Below are positions 1-6,426 of a DNA stretch of 6,763 bases, in pieces. The notes beneath the pieces are model-generated. The model did not search any database and had not been told where the DNA came from. It worked only from the letters and a program-made list of their open reading frames with translations. The position numbers were made by a program, and so were the translations under genes. Positions within the stretch are counted from its first letter, which is position 1; each line of letters begins with the position of its first letter. Source of the DNA: an uncultured Prevotellaceae bacterium (GTDB taxonomy: Bacteria > Bacteroidota > Bacteroidia > Bacteroidales > Bacteroidaceae); contig CAMKMK010000125.1 in the NCBI GenBank assembly GCA_946413885.1, positions 1-6,763 on the forward strand, given 5' to 3'.

Positions 1-2
1 AT

Positions 3-260
3 ATCCGTTCTCATGGCTCTGGCCATTCCGATTGTATCATTACAGAGGATGATGCCACAGCGACACGTTTCCTGAAATCAGTGGATTCTGCTTGTGTTTA
101 CCACAATGCTCCCACCAGTTTTACCGATGGTGCTCAATTTGGATTAGGAGCAGAGATTGGCATTTCCACTCAGAAACTCCATGCACGTGGCCCCATGGCC
201 TTGGAAGAAATCACAACTTATAAGTGGATAATAAAGGGGAATGGGCAAGTGAGGAAATAG
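3..260 (+). CDS. proA: Glutamate-5-semialdehyde dehydrogenase (gamma-glutamyl phosphate reductase), C-terminal part
   Basis: This is the 3' end of proA; the start and the catalytic cysteine region lie left of the window. ProA reduces gamma-glutamyl phosphate with NADPH to glutamate-5-semialdehyde, the second step of proline synthesis, in the cytoplasm. The 85 visible residues match the family's conserved end: HGSGHSD, VDSACVYHNAPTSFTDG, QFGLGAEIGISTQKLHARGP and TTYKWI follow each other with the usual spacing. Frame 3 stays open to TAG at 258-260. The visible part is intact, with small differences from E. coli ProA such as GAQFG for GGQFG and GPMALEE for GPMGLEA. The gene is convergent with the phosphatase gene that ends at 262, leaving no room for an intergenic terminator. 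Identification is firm; partner proB is not in view. Confidence 0.95.
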   Translation: MRSHGSGHSDCIITEDDATATRFLKSVDSACVYHNAPTSFTDGAQFGLGAEIGISTQKLHARGPMALEEITTYKWIIKGNGQVRK

Positions 261-261
261 T

Positions 262-729
262 TCATTTGTAGCTGTCAAGCAGACCTTGACAGGCATCTTC
301 CAGGACATCCAACACATACTCGAATCCACTTGATCCTCCATAATATGGATCAGGTATATGGTCCGTTTCTATTTCTTGGCAATAGTCTGTCATCCGTTGG
401 ATCTTCTTTTGGGAATCCAGCGTGGGAGCCAGTTCCATCAAGCGATCCATGTTGCTGTCATCCATGCCTAAAATGAGGTCAAAATAGAGGAAATCGCTTT
501 GTGTGATGGGGCGGGATAGGTGTGTGATGTCGTACCCTCTTCGTTTGGCATGCATTCTCATACGAGGGTCTGCATGTTCCCCATGATGATAACTGATGAG
601 ACCTGCAGAGTCCAGTTCAAACTCTGCAGATCTGTCAGCATCATTTACCAATTTCTGCATGACTGTCTGGGCAGCACAACTTCTGCAAATATTACCCAAA
701 CAGATGAATAATATTCGATGAGGTTTCAT
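262..729 (-). CDS. Low-molecular-weight protein tyrosine phosphatase
   Basis: A 155-residue cytoplasmic enzyme of the LMW-PTP family, a typical full length. The phosphate-binding loop CLGNICRS is at residues 10-17, with C10 as nucleophile and R16 as phosphate-binding arginine. The general acid is D127 in the DPYYGG motif (127-132), where the two tyrosines are a family hallmark. C15 corresponds to the second loop cysteine that forms a protective disulfide with the nucleophile in known LMW-PTPs. The residue after RS is normally proline but is C18 here. It is the last gene of the minus-strand cluster, 45 bases after the peptidase gene, with no Shine-Dalgarno site. Substrates cannot be told from sequence. 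In other bacteria such enzymes pair with tyrosine kinases in polysaccharide export, but no such genes are nearby. Family assignment is secure, role unknown. Confidence 0.93.
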   Translation of the reverse strand: MKPHRILFICLGNICRSCAAQTVMQKLVNDADRSAEFELDSAGLISYHHGEHADPRMRMHAKRRGYDITHLSRPITQSDFLYFDLILGMDDSNMDRLMELAPTLDSQKKIQRMTDYCQEIETDHIPDPYYGGSSGFEYVLDVLEDACQGLLDSYK

Positions 730-774
730 AAAAGGAGCGACTTTTCTCTTAGGGAGGTTTGGTTGGATTCGTTT

Positions 775-2166
775 CTACTCCTCATCCATGAACATGGGAT
801 CCCAAGCAGGCAGTTTGACAGGCTTCTTCTTCAGCAATTCCAGCACCTCAAGTGTACAGTATTTTTTCTTCACAACCACGCGGAACATGTACTCGCGGAA
901 CCATTCATCAGTCATGATCATGTAACCATTATGTCCTGATTTCTCGCCCCAACTGTTCTCCACCTTCCATTTCTTGGGTTTGTCATTCTCGTCGAGATCA
1001 ACAGCCATCAGGGTCATGGCGTGGGTACTGCCGCTGTCAAAGGTTTGGATTCGCTGTTTCTTGTTCATGCCAAAAGTGGTTCCCAGCAGACTTGAATAGT
1101 CGAAATTGTTCAAGTCCAGAATGCCTGTAGTGCGGTCAAGGTACTTGCCCACGTCGCAACTGAAATACATCTGGCAAGAATCTTTCAGCGATGCGATAGC
1201 CATGGGTTCCAGATCCTTGATGTCGAGGTTCACATAGAGCCAGTTGTGACCATCGTAGAGATGACGGTCATAATCGATCTCGTACACTTGGTTGTAGGGG
1301 CGGCTGGGGTCGTTCATCAGCATCACGAAATCTGCATACAGATCATCTCCGTTGGTACATACTTCTTTATAGAATTCCTGGGGAGTGTAGGTTTTGGGAG
1401 CAGCGATTGCCTTGCCGTCTTTCTTGGGCGCCCAAGTGAAGTTCTTGGGTGGTTGGCCGTATGCCAGTACGAGCATGTGGTAAACGGTCTTCAACTGTTC
1501 TACTTTCAGTTTCTCCAGTTCCTTCTCGTTGGCGCCTGCCTCGCTCTTCTCACGAAGCTGGATGCCAAATTCACGCAGCTTACGTTTCAGGTGTCCGCAG
1601 AATTCACTCGTACTGTTGCTGTTGTAGGTCTCAGCCATCACCTCCTGAGGAACCAGTCCATACTTGGCTACCAAGTCAGCGACACCCGTGTAGGTTCCAC
1701 CGTCAGAGAGAGGATTCTTGAAGAGCCAGGTTACCATCTGGTCTTCCAAAGGCTTCTTGCGGGTATCTATCACGCCCTGTAGGAACAGGTTGCTTTTTTC
1801 CAGTTGATCATAGAAGAAGAGATAGACTTGGCTGAAGAAGAAATCCTTTGTTCCGAATTTCTTCATGACCTGGTTGCGCAGGACATTGGTGCCAGTAAAC
1901 AACCAGCAGCGTCCACTGCCTTGCTGATCGCTGATGCCAGTATTCTTTACTTCCACGCTGAAATACGTGTCAGGAGCTTGGGTATTCTCCTGATTTACAG
2001 CCATCTTCTGGATGCTGTTGCTGCTGATGGCATTACGAAGGGCTTTCTCGGCGGGTGTGCCTGTGTAAGTGCTCTCCAAGGATTTCAGCACCTCTGGTGT
2101 AATGCTGGTTTGTGCTTGGGCAAAGGAGCATGCAGCCAAGGCTGCCATGATCAAAGTCTTTCTCAT
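775..2166 (-). CDS. Exported C1-family cysteine aminopeptidase (PepC / bleomycin hydrolase-like)
   Basis: A 463-residue peptidase of the C1B (bleomycin hydrolase/PepC) family, which removes N-terminal residues from peptides. The active site is complete: oxyanion Q81, nucleophile C87 in GSGRCWLF, H382 in STHAMTLMAVD and N404 in VENSWGE. The N-terminus MRKTLIMAALAACSFAQA is a signal peptide, with cleavage plausible after AQA (residue 18). LAAC at residues 10-13 also resembles a lipobox, so a lipoprotein is possible. Unlike cytosolic PepC, it should act in the periplasm or at the cell surface. After signal removal, about 445 residues match the family. The end keeps the family's WDPM (455-458), but the usual GALA-like tail that reaches into the active site is replaced by FMDEE. 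It starts 18 bases after the CoA transferase gene, suggesting co-transcription. A role in peptide use fits an amino-acid-fermenting anaerobe, but that is inference. Confidence 0.93.
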   Translation of the reverse strand: MRKTLIMAALAACSFAQAQTSITPEVLKSLESTYTGTPAEKALRNAISSNSIQKMAVNQENTQAPDTYFSVEVKNTGISDQQGSGRCWLFTGTNVLRNQVMKKFGTKDFFFSQVYLFFYDQLEKSNLFLQGVIDTRKKPLEDQMVTWLFKNPLSDGGTYTGVADLVAKYGLVPQEVMAETYNSNSTSEFCGHLKRKLREFGIQLREKSEAGANEKELEKLKVEQLKTVYHMLVLAYGQPPKNFTWAPKKDGKAIAAPKTYTPQEFYKEVCTNGDDLYADFVMLMNDPSRPYNQVYEIDYDRHLYDGHNWLYVNLDIKDLEPMAIASLKDSCQMYFSCDVGKYLDRTTGILDLNNFDYSSLLGTTFGMNKKQRIQTFDSGSTHAMTLMAVDLDENDKPKKWKVENSWGEKSGHNGYMIMTDEWFREYMFRVVVKKKYCTLEVLELLKKKPVKLPAWDPMFMDEE

Positions 2167-2184
2167 CTTCTTATGTCTCGTGGG

Positions 2185-3696
2185 TTACTTGATATACTCA
2201 GCAAAATCTGTCAGATGCATGTCGCCCTTGCGCAGGAAGGTGTCGTGCATGGCAAAGGCAGCGCTCAGGCAGTGATGGGTATGTCCTCCTGTCTTTTCGG
2301 CATACTTCAGGTAATCCTGCAGCATGGGACGATAGTCAGGATGAGCCACCTTGATCAGTTCCTCAGCCTTCTGCATGTCGCTCTTGTGGCGCAGGTCTGC
2401 CACGCCATATTCCGTGATTACGGCATCGATGAAATGGTTGGTGTGGTCGATGTGGCTGGCGAAGGGAACGATGCTGCTGATGGCACCACCCTTGGTGGTA
2501 GAACCGCAGGTGAAGATGCTCAGGTAAGAGTTGCAGGTGAAGTCAGCGCTGCCGCCGATACCGTTCATCATCTTGGTACCACAGATCTTGGTTGAGTTCA
2601 CATGACCGTAGAGGTCACACTCGATGGCGGTGTTCAGCGAGCAGACTCCAATGCGGGCAATCACCTCAGGATTGTTGCTGATCTCAGAGGGACGCAATAC
2701 CAACTTGTCCTTGAAGAAGTCGATATCGTTGTAGATGCCACGCAGACAGTCGTTGGTGACTGTCAGAGAGCAGCAACTGGCACTCAGTACGCGGCCCTTG
2801 CGCATCAGCTCTACGGGAGCATCCTGCAGCACTTCCGTGTAGATGTTGAAGTTGGGAACCTCAGGGCACTGGCCCAGGGCACCCAACACAGCGTTTGCTC
2901 CGCTTCCCACTCCGCTCTGCAGGTTCAGGAAACTCTTGGGAATGAGTCCCTTGCGCAGGTTGTCGAGAAGGAAGTCAGCCACGTTCTGACCTATCTGGGT
3001 GGTGATGGAATCAGGATCCTTGAAAGCACGTGCCTCGTCAGGTATGTCACACTCCACTACACCTACGATGCGGTCAGCGTCAACTTCCACGTAAGGCTTG
3101 CCGATGCGGTCGCTGGCTTTCGTGATCATGACAGGAGTACGGAAAGGATGGTCCTCTATCTCATACACGTCGTGGATGCCCTTGCTCTTGGGGCTGTGGA
3201 AAGCATTCAGCTCAACGATGATGCCTTCCTTAGCCAGGCGGCATACGGTGGGACTGATACCACCCGCAGCAGTCAGGTAGATGTGGGCCTTGTTGCCTAC
3301 CTTCTCGATGGCACAAGCCTCGATAATGGCCCAGTGGATGGGACCCAGATAGCCTTGGCGGATCTGAGTAGCCATGTTGGAGAGGTTCAGGTCGCTGTAG
3401 TGCAGCGTATTCCTGTTGACGTTCTTGCGGAAGTCAGGATTCGTCGTGTAGGGAGCACGGAAATCAATGGCGTTGGCGTTGGAGAGATCGCCGTCACAGC
3501 TCTGACCTGTACTGGCACCAGTGAAGATGCTGATCTTGTAAGGGCGACCGGCTTCATGCTCAGCTGTAGCCAGTTTAGCTATTTCTGCGGGAACACTCTT
3601 GGGCACACCAGCAGGTGTGAAACCACTCAAACCGATGGTCTGTCCGTTCTTGATAAATGAGGCTGCTTCAGCAGCGGTGAGTTTGTTAAATTCCAT
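2185..3696 (-). CDS. Acetyl-CoA hydrolase/transferase family protein, probable succinate:acetate-type CoA transferase
   Basis: A 503-residue class I CoA transferase of the acetyl-CoA hydrolase/transferase family, close in length to AarC (505). These enzymes move CoA between carboxylates through a glutamyl-CoA intermediate. The likely nucleophile is E288 in YTEVLQD, matching the catalytic glutamate of AarC. Other family landmarks are the SGFTPAG loop (24-30), the glycine-rich NLQSGVGSGANAV (258-270), NGIGGSADF (378-386) and VITEYGVADLR (426-436). No signal peptide is present, so it is cytoplasmic. In Bacteroidales such enzymes release acetate from acetyl-CoA onto succinate, or exchange succinate and propionate, during fermentation. 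Sequence alone does not separate acetate, propionate and butyrate preferences. It is the first gene of the three-gene minus-strand cluster, with a promoter-like box 32-39 bases upstream of the start codon. Confidence 0.92.
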   Translation of the reverse strand: MEFNKLTAAEAASFIKNGQTIGLSGFTPAGVPKSVPAEIAKLATAEHEAGRPYKISIFTGASTGQSCDGDLSNANAIDFRAPYTTNPDFRKNVNRNTLHYSDLNLSNMATQIRQGYLGPIHWAIIEACAIEKVGNKAHIYLTAAGGISPTVCRLAKEGIIVELNAFHSPKSKGIHDVYEIEDHPFRTPVMITKASDRIGKPYVEVDADRIVGVVECDIPDEARAFKDPDSITTQIGQNVADFLLDNLRKGLIPKSFLNLQSGVGSGANAVLGALGQCPEVPNFNIYTEVLQDAPVELMRKGRVLSASCCSLTVTNDCLRGIYNDIDFFKDKLVLRPSEISNNPEVIARIGVCSLNTAIECDLYGHVNSTKICGTKMMNGIGGSADFTCNSYLSIFTCGSTTKGGAISSIVPFASHIDHTNHFIDAVITEYGVADLRHKSDMQKAEELIKVAHPDYRPMLQDYLKYAEKTGGHTHHCLSAAFAMHDTFLRKGDMHLTDFAEYIK

Positions 3697-3727
3697 GTTT
3701 TTCTATAATGTTTTCAAAAATTGCATG

Positions 3728-3735
3728 CAAAGGTA
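3728..3735 (-). promoter_or_regulatory. Putative Bacteroidetes -7 box of the CoA transferase operon
   Basis: On the minus strand the bases read TACCTTTG, an exact match to the TAnnTTTG -7 consensus of the Bacteroidetes primary sigma factor. Transcription would start near 3721, giving a leader of about 25 bases before the ATG at 3696. The expected -33 element (TTTG/TTG about 19 bases further upstream) is not clearly present; a palindrome covers that place. The box overlaps TTGCATGCAA, a perfect 10-base palindrome at 3721-3730. The match is seen directly; promoter activity is inferred. Confidence 0.55.
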
Positions 3736-3749
3736 CACATTTTTCTTGA

Positions 3750-3765
3750 AAGAACTTTAGTTCTT
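3750..3765. promoter_or_regulatory. Palindrome over the -33 region, candidate operator
   Basis: AAGAACT-TT-AGTTCTT is a perfect inverted repeat with 7-base arms and a 2-base spacer. It ends 14 bases upstream of the putative -7 box, so a bound protein would cover the -33 position. This layout fits a dimeric repressor, or an activator making up for the missing -33 element. No regulator gene is in the window and I cannot name a matching protein. AT-rich DNA yields short palindromes by chance, hence modest confidence. Confidence 0.4.
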
Positions 3766-3937
3766 CTCCCTTTTTTGCAAGACTTTTCGTATTTTTGACT
3801 TCATCGAATTTTCTTGCACTCGAAAAAAAATCAAATAATTTGATTTGAATGGGATTATGTTTTGACTCAATAAACGAAATGCGAGCTTTTCTCTGCCCCA
3901 AAATTTGGTTTTGCTCTTTGTCGCAGCATCCATCGGC

Positions 3938-4060
3938 TGTCCGCTAAAAATAAAGGATATGAAGAAAGGATGGGGTTTACTTTCTGAAAAATGAATCCGC
4001 AATGCCTGTTTATCGGCAATGCGGACACATATTTTATCCCCTTTCAACTTTTAGCGGACA
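3938..4060. repeat. 123-base segment with perfect 12-bp terminal inverted repeats (MITE- or IS-remnant-like)
   Basis: TGTCCGCTAAAA at 3938-3949 is exactly inverted as TTTTAGCGGACA at 4049-4060. Similarity continues inwards with gaps: AAAGGATA in one arm and AAAGGGGATA in the other, both read inwards. Inside, TCCGCAATGCC and GGCAATGCGGA (about 3996-4023) form an 11-bp imperfect hairpin with one mismatch. GCGGACAC occurs at both 4021 and 4054. No transposase fits in the segment and no target duplication is obvious outside it. A MITE, the fused ends of an insertion sequence, or a structured untranslated region are all possible; copy number in the genome would decide. Confidence 0.5.
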
Positions 4061-4066
4061 CCAATA

Positions 4067-4084
4067 AAAAACTTTTGCGTTTTT
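4067..4084 (-). terminator. Weak possible terminator after the small gene
   Basis: AAAAAC (4067-4072) and GTTTTT (4079-4084) can pair around a 6-base loop, about 40 bases downstream of the stop codon at 4121. On the minus strand the U-rich arm comes last. The stem is only 6 bp and almost all A-T, so it is a poor terminator on its own. The longer inverted repeats just beyond may contribute. Confidence 0.2.
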
Positions 4085-4120
4085 ACTACTTCTGGTTTTA
4101 CATCATTTTTCTCCCAGACG

Positions 4121-4267
4121 TCACAGGATTTCGTTCTTTATCAGCGCATCACCAGGAGACTGCGGATCATCTGTGTACACATCCTGATCGGTTGTGGAGG
4201 CTGATATCAGGTCCGAGGTCATGATTATCATACAATCCATTTGCGGCGCTTCATAGTTAGTTTTCAT
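4121..4267 (-). CDS. Small 48-residue protein downstream of the LRR protein gene
   Basis: I read this ORF directly from the minus strand: ATG at 4267-4265, TGA at 4123-4121, 48 residues. It begins MKTNYEAPQMDCMIIMTSDL and continues with an acidic, Ser/Thr-rich stretch (ISASTTDQDVYTDDPQ) before ending KNEIL. Bacteroidales genomes contain many such peptides of about 40-70 residues: a Lys/Tyr-x-x-Pro start, a short alternating hydrophobic stretch, then a polar acidic tail. Many follow genes for secreted repeat proteins. It starts 15 bases after the LRR gene's stop and in the same frame, with an A-rich upstream region, so it is probably co-transcribed. There is no clear signal peptide or transmembrane segment. 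Function is unknown. Context and composition favour a real gene, but its shortness leaves doubt. Confidence 0.65.
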   Translation of the reverse strand: MKTNYEAPQMDCMIIMTSDLISASTTDQDVYTDDPQSPGDALIKNEIL

Positions 4268-4282
4268 TGTGTCGCTTGTTTT

Positions 4283-6415
4283 TTATTTCATTAATACCTT
4301 TTTTCCGTTCGTTATATACAGACCCTGTCTTGGCTGGCTGACACGCTGTCCCTGCAGGTTATAGAACTCTTTGGCTGTGTCGGGTTTCTCCACTTCGGCT
4401 ATGCCCGTCTCTCCATCCTCATCAAAGTAAAGCTTCAGGTATTTGACACCAGCGACACTGGCCGTCGGCAGCTGCAGGTATGCCTTGCCGGCTGCCAGTT
4501 CTCCCTCGGAAGAAAGGGTGTAGAAGCCAATGCCATGAATGCCGTTGGCAAGGATGAAGTTTGTTTTATCCCCCTCTGTGGGAGAAATGGTGGTGTCAGT
4601 GGTCACGCCTTTCAGCAGGTTGGAATAGAACATGGAAGTCTCCTTTTGCGGGATGTTGTACTCGCCTGGTGTGCCCTCAAGGTAAAGCCCTTCGCCTGCA
4701 GGCACTTCGGTCACACGGGTGAGCACCAAAGTGCCTGTCTGTGGGTTAAATCCGCTGGCAATATATGCCTTGACATCTGCCACGTCCGAGAAGTCCAGTG
4801 GGTGGGGTGAGCAGAATGTCGCATAACCTGTGCTGCCGACGGTGACAAGATCGGTAGTGCTGGATAGCCCAATCTCGGAAAGTTGCTTCACTTCCTCTGC
4901 TGTCAGGGCACGGTTGTAGATGCGGACCTCGTCAAACGAGCCAATAAACCGTGTAGAAGTTGTGCTGTAATTCCACCACCAATGCCGTCCTAAAGCAACA
5001 TGTGAAGTGGAGATTTGTCCATCATACTCCACATCTTCCTCACCGACTAACACTCCATTGATATAGGCTTTCAATTTCCCGTCATTTCCACAAGTCAGGG
5101 TATACATCATCCACTTCCCGGTATAATCTTCCAAATAGGGAACGTATATGACTGTTTCATGATACCTGAATCTTAATTCAGATTCTTGAAAAATATCCAA
5201 CCCTCCGCTATCGTCATCACTTCCAAAGCGGATATAGGCTTCACCGTCAGAACTAGTCAGACCCATCGCTTTCACCCACAATGAAAGGGTAACGCCTGAC
5301 GAAGCATCAAAGTCAAATTGAGGCAACATCACATGTCCGCCCGAGCTTGTCGTATATCCTTGCCCCTCAACAGAGATGCAATCACCAACGATTCCTTCTT
5401 CGTACTGGAAATTGTTGCAGGGCGTGGCATGGTACCCGTTGCCGCTCTCATCATTGGCATTGCCGTTAAAGGGATAGTAGGCAACAAGGCCTTCGGTGAT
5501 ATCAGGATCGGAAGAATTAGGCATTTCCTCTATCACTCCGAAATCCTTCCAGTAATCTGCCTCCTCGTAGGCCGTCTTGCAGCCAGCGGGAACATAGAGT
5601 GTGGCATTGGCGCGGTCGGAAAAAGTATCAGAGCCAATTTCCAGCGGGGTTTCTATGTCCACATATACGGAGGTCAGGCCAGAACACCCCCAGAACGCCC
5701 AATCACCTATGCTCGTCACGCTGTTGGGGATGGTCAGGGAGGTGAGGCCAAAGCAATTCTGGAACGCACAATATTCTATGCTTGTCACGCTGTTGGGGAT
5801 GGTCAGGGAGGTCAGCCCAGAGCACTCAGCGAAGGCTAAATCACCGATGCTTGTCACGTTGTTGGGAATCACGGTATTCTGACATCCTGCGATGAGAGAG
5901 TTGCTGGATGATTCAATAATGCAATTGCTCCCGTTACCATCATTGTAGAAAGCGTTGGATGAATCGACATTGATACTTGTTAAACCAGAGCAGTAGGCGA
6001 AAGCCCCCCTACCGATGCTTGTCACGCTGTTGGGGATTGTCAGAGAAATCAGACCAGAACAAAGAATGACCGCCCTTTCGCCGATGCTTGTCACGCTGTT
6101 GGGAATGTTCAGGGAGGTGAGGTCAGAACAGTTATAGAACGCTCGATAGCCGATGCTGGTCACAGAATATTCTATCCCTTCATACGTTATCGATGCTGGA
6201 ATATCTACCCTACCAGAATAAGAGAAACCAGAATAAGAGGCAGGGCCTTTATATGTTACCTCAGCCTCTTTTGTATCCGAATTCAGATTGTAGTAGATTT
6301 CATCGATTTCCGCATCATACGCACCAGCAAGCGTTGGAAGAAGAGCCAACAATAAAAGTAAAACGACCTTTCCTTTAGGCCAATACCATGGACTTTTTTG
6401 AGTTTTTACATTCAT
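4283..6415 (-). CDS. Secreted BspA-like leucine-rich repeat protein with LamG-like domain
   Basis: A 710-residue exported protein. Residues 1-32 form a signal peptide: lysines, hydrophobic core VVLLLLLALL, likely cleavage after AGA. Residues 85-255 carry six BspA-type (LRR_5) repeats of the form VTSIGxxAFxxCSGLTSLTIPNS; most are 23 residues, and the third (131-186) is extended by the NAFYND...NCIIE...LIAGC insert typical of this family. The repeats close with ATLYVPAGCKTAYE (271-284). Residues about 309-513 form a LamG/concanavalin A-like domain, from GLVAYYPFNGNANDESGNGY to FDEVRIYNRALTAEEV. Residues 520-710 are a Prevotella-style C-terminal region ending YNLQGQRV...GLYITNGKKVLMK, possibly a secretion or anchoring signal. 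Such proteins bind host or other cell surfaces or carbohydrates; the ligand here is unknown. The first ATG with a signal peptide was chosen as start. The small gene follows after 15 bases. Confidence 0.93.
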   Translation of the reverse strand: MNVKTQKSPWYWPKGKVVLLLLLALLPTLAGAYDAEIDEIYYNLNSDTKEAEVTYKGPASYSGFSYSGRVDIPASITYEGIEYSVTSIGYRAFYNCSDLTSLNIPNSVTSIGERAVILCSGLISLTIPNSVTSIGRGAFAYCSGLTSINVDSSNAFYNDGNGSNCIIESSSNSLIAGCQNTVIPNNVTSIGDLAFAECSGLTSLTIPNSVTSIEYCAFQNCFGLTSLTIPNSVTSIGDWAFWGCSGLTSVYVDIETPLEIGSDTFSDRANATLYVPAGCKTAYEEADYWKDFGVIEEMPNSSDPDITEGLVAYYPFNGNANDESGNGYHATPCNNFQYEEGIVGDCISVEGQGYTTSSGGHVMLPQFDFDASSGVTLSLWVKAMGLTSSDGEAYIRFGSDDDSGGLDIFQESELRFRYHETVIYVPYLEDYTGKWMMYTLTCGNDGKLKAYINGVLVGEEDVEYDGQISTSHVALGRHWWWNYSTTSTRFIGSFDEVRIYNRALTAEEVKQLSEIGLSSTTDLVTVGSTGYATFCSPHPLDFSDVADVKAYIASGFNPQTGTLVLTRVTEVPAGEGLYLEGTPGEYNIPQKETSMFYSNLLKGVTTDTTISPTEGDKTNFILANGIHGIGFYTLSSEGELAAGKAYLQLPTASVAGVKYLKLYFDEDGETGIAEVEKPDTAKEFYNLQGQRVSQPRQGLYITNGKKVLMK
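5651..6163 (-). repeat. 69-bp tandem DNA repeats encoding the leucine-rich repeats
   Basis: The six leucine-rich repeats correspond to 69-base DNA units beginning at 6163, 6094, 6025, 5857, 5788 and 5719 on the minus strand; the third is longer (168 bases). Identity extends to synonymous positions. For example, 5707-5743 and 5776-5812 are 37-base blocks exactly 69 bases apart with one difference, and GTCACGCTGTTGGG recurs in most units. This points to recent duplication or gene conversion, and repeat number could vary by recombination between strains. Confidence 0.8.
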
Positions 6416-6426
6416 AGCGTAATCAT
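6412..6426 (-). other. Five-codon upstream mini-frame overlapping the LRR gene start
   Basis: On the minus strand ATG ATT ACG CTA TGA (6426 to 6412) overlaps the LRR gene's ATG at 6415 as CTATGA. If translated, ribosomes would stop on the real start codon, allowing translational coupling. The upstream bases AAAATAAATA are A-rich, as is usual for Bacteroidetes initiation. Such short frames arise by chance often, so this is only noted. Confidence 0.15.

Larger units (their letters stand above)
3697..4120. other. AT-rich intergenic region without a convincing gene
   Basis: This 424-base stretch separates the two minus-strand units. It holds the promoter region of the CoA transferase gene (about 3721-3765), the inverted-repeat segment 3938-4060 and a weak hairpin at 4067-4084. 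A further short perfect palindrome, TCAAAT-A-ATTTGA, is at 3831-3843. An open frame at 3757-4047 (-) starts with TTG, is rich in K, F and I, and lies across the inverted repeats and promoter, so I do not call it a gene. No tRNA or rRNA is visible. Confidence 0.6.

Noticed and set aside
144..341. Minus-strand 65-codon frame across the proA/phosphatase junction
   Set aside because: It overlaps conserved coding sequence of both proA and the phosphatase gene and has no features of its own.
2602..3660. Long plus-strand open frame of 352 codons opposite the CoA transferase gene
   Set aside because: It is antisense to a clearly conserved enzyme, has no recognisable domain, and arises from the codon pattern of the real gene. 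The same holds for plus-strand frames at 1246-1782 and 1804-2595.
3757..4047. Minus-strand 96-codon frame with TTG start in the intergenic region
   Set aside because: It crosses the inverted-repeat segment and approaches the promoter, is rich in K, F and I as expected from AT-rich noncoding DNA, and shows no domain.
5651..6163. Regularly spaced direct repeats resembling a CRISPR array
   Set aside because: The 69-base units are in frame and encode BspA-type leucine-rich repeats; the parts between conserved blocks are also coding and no cas genes are present.
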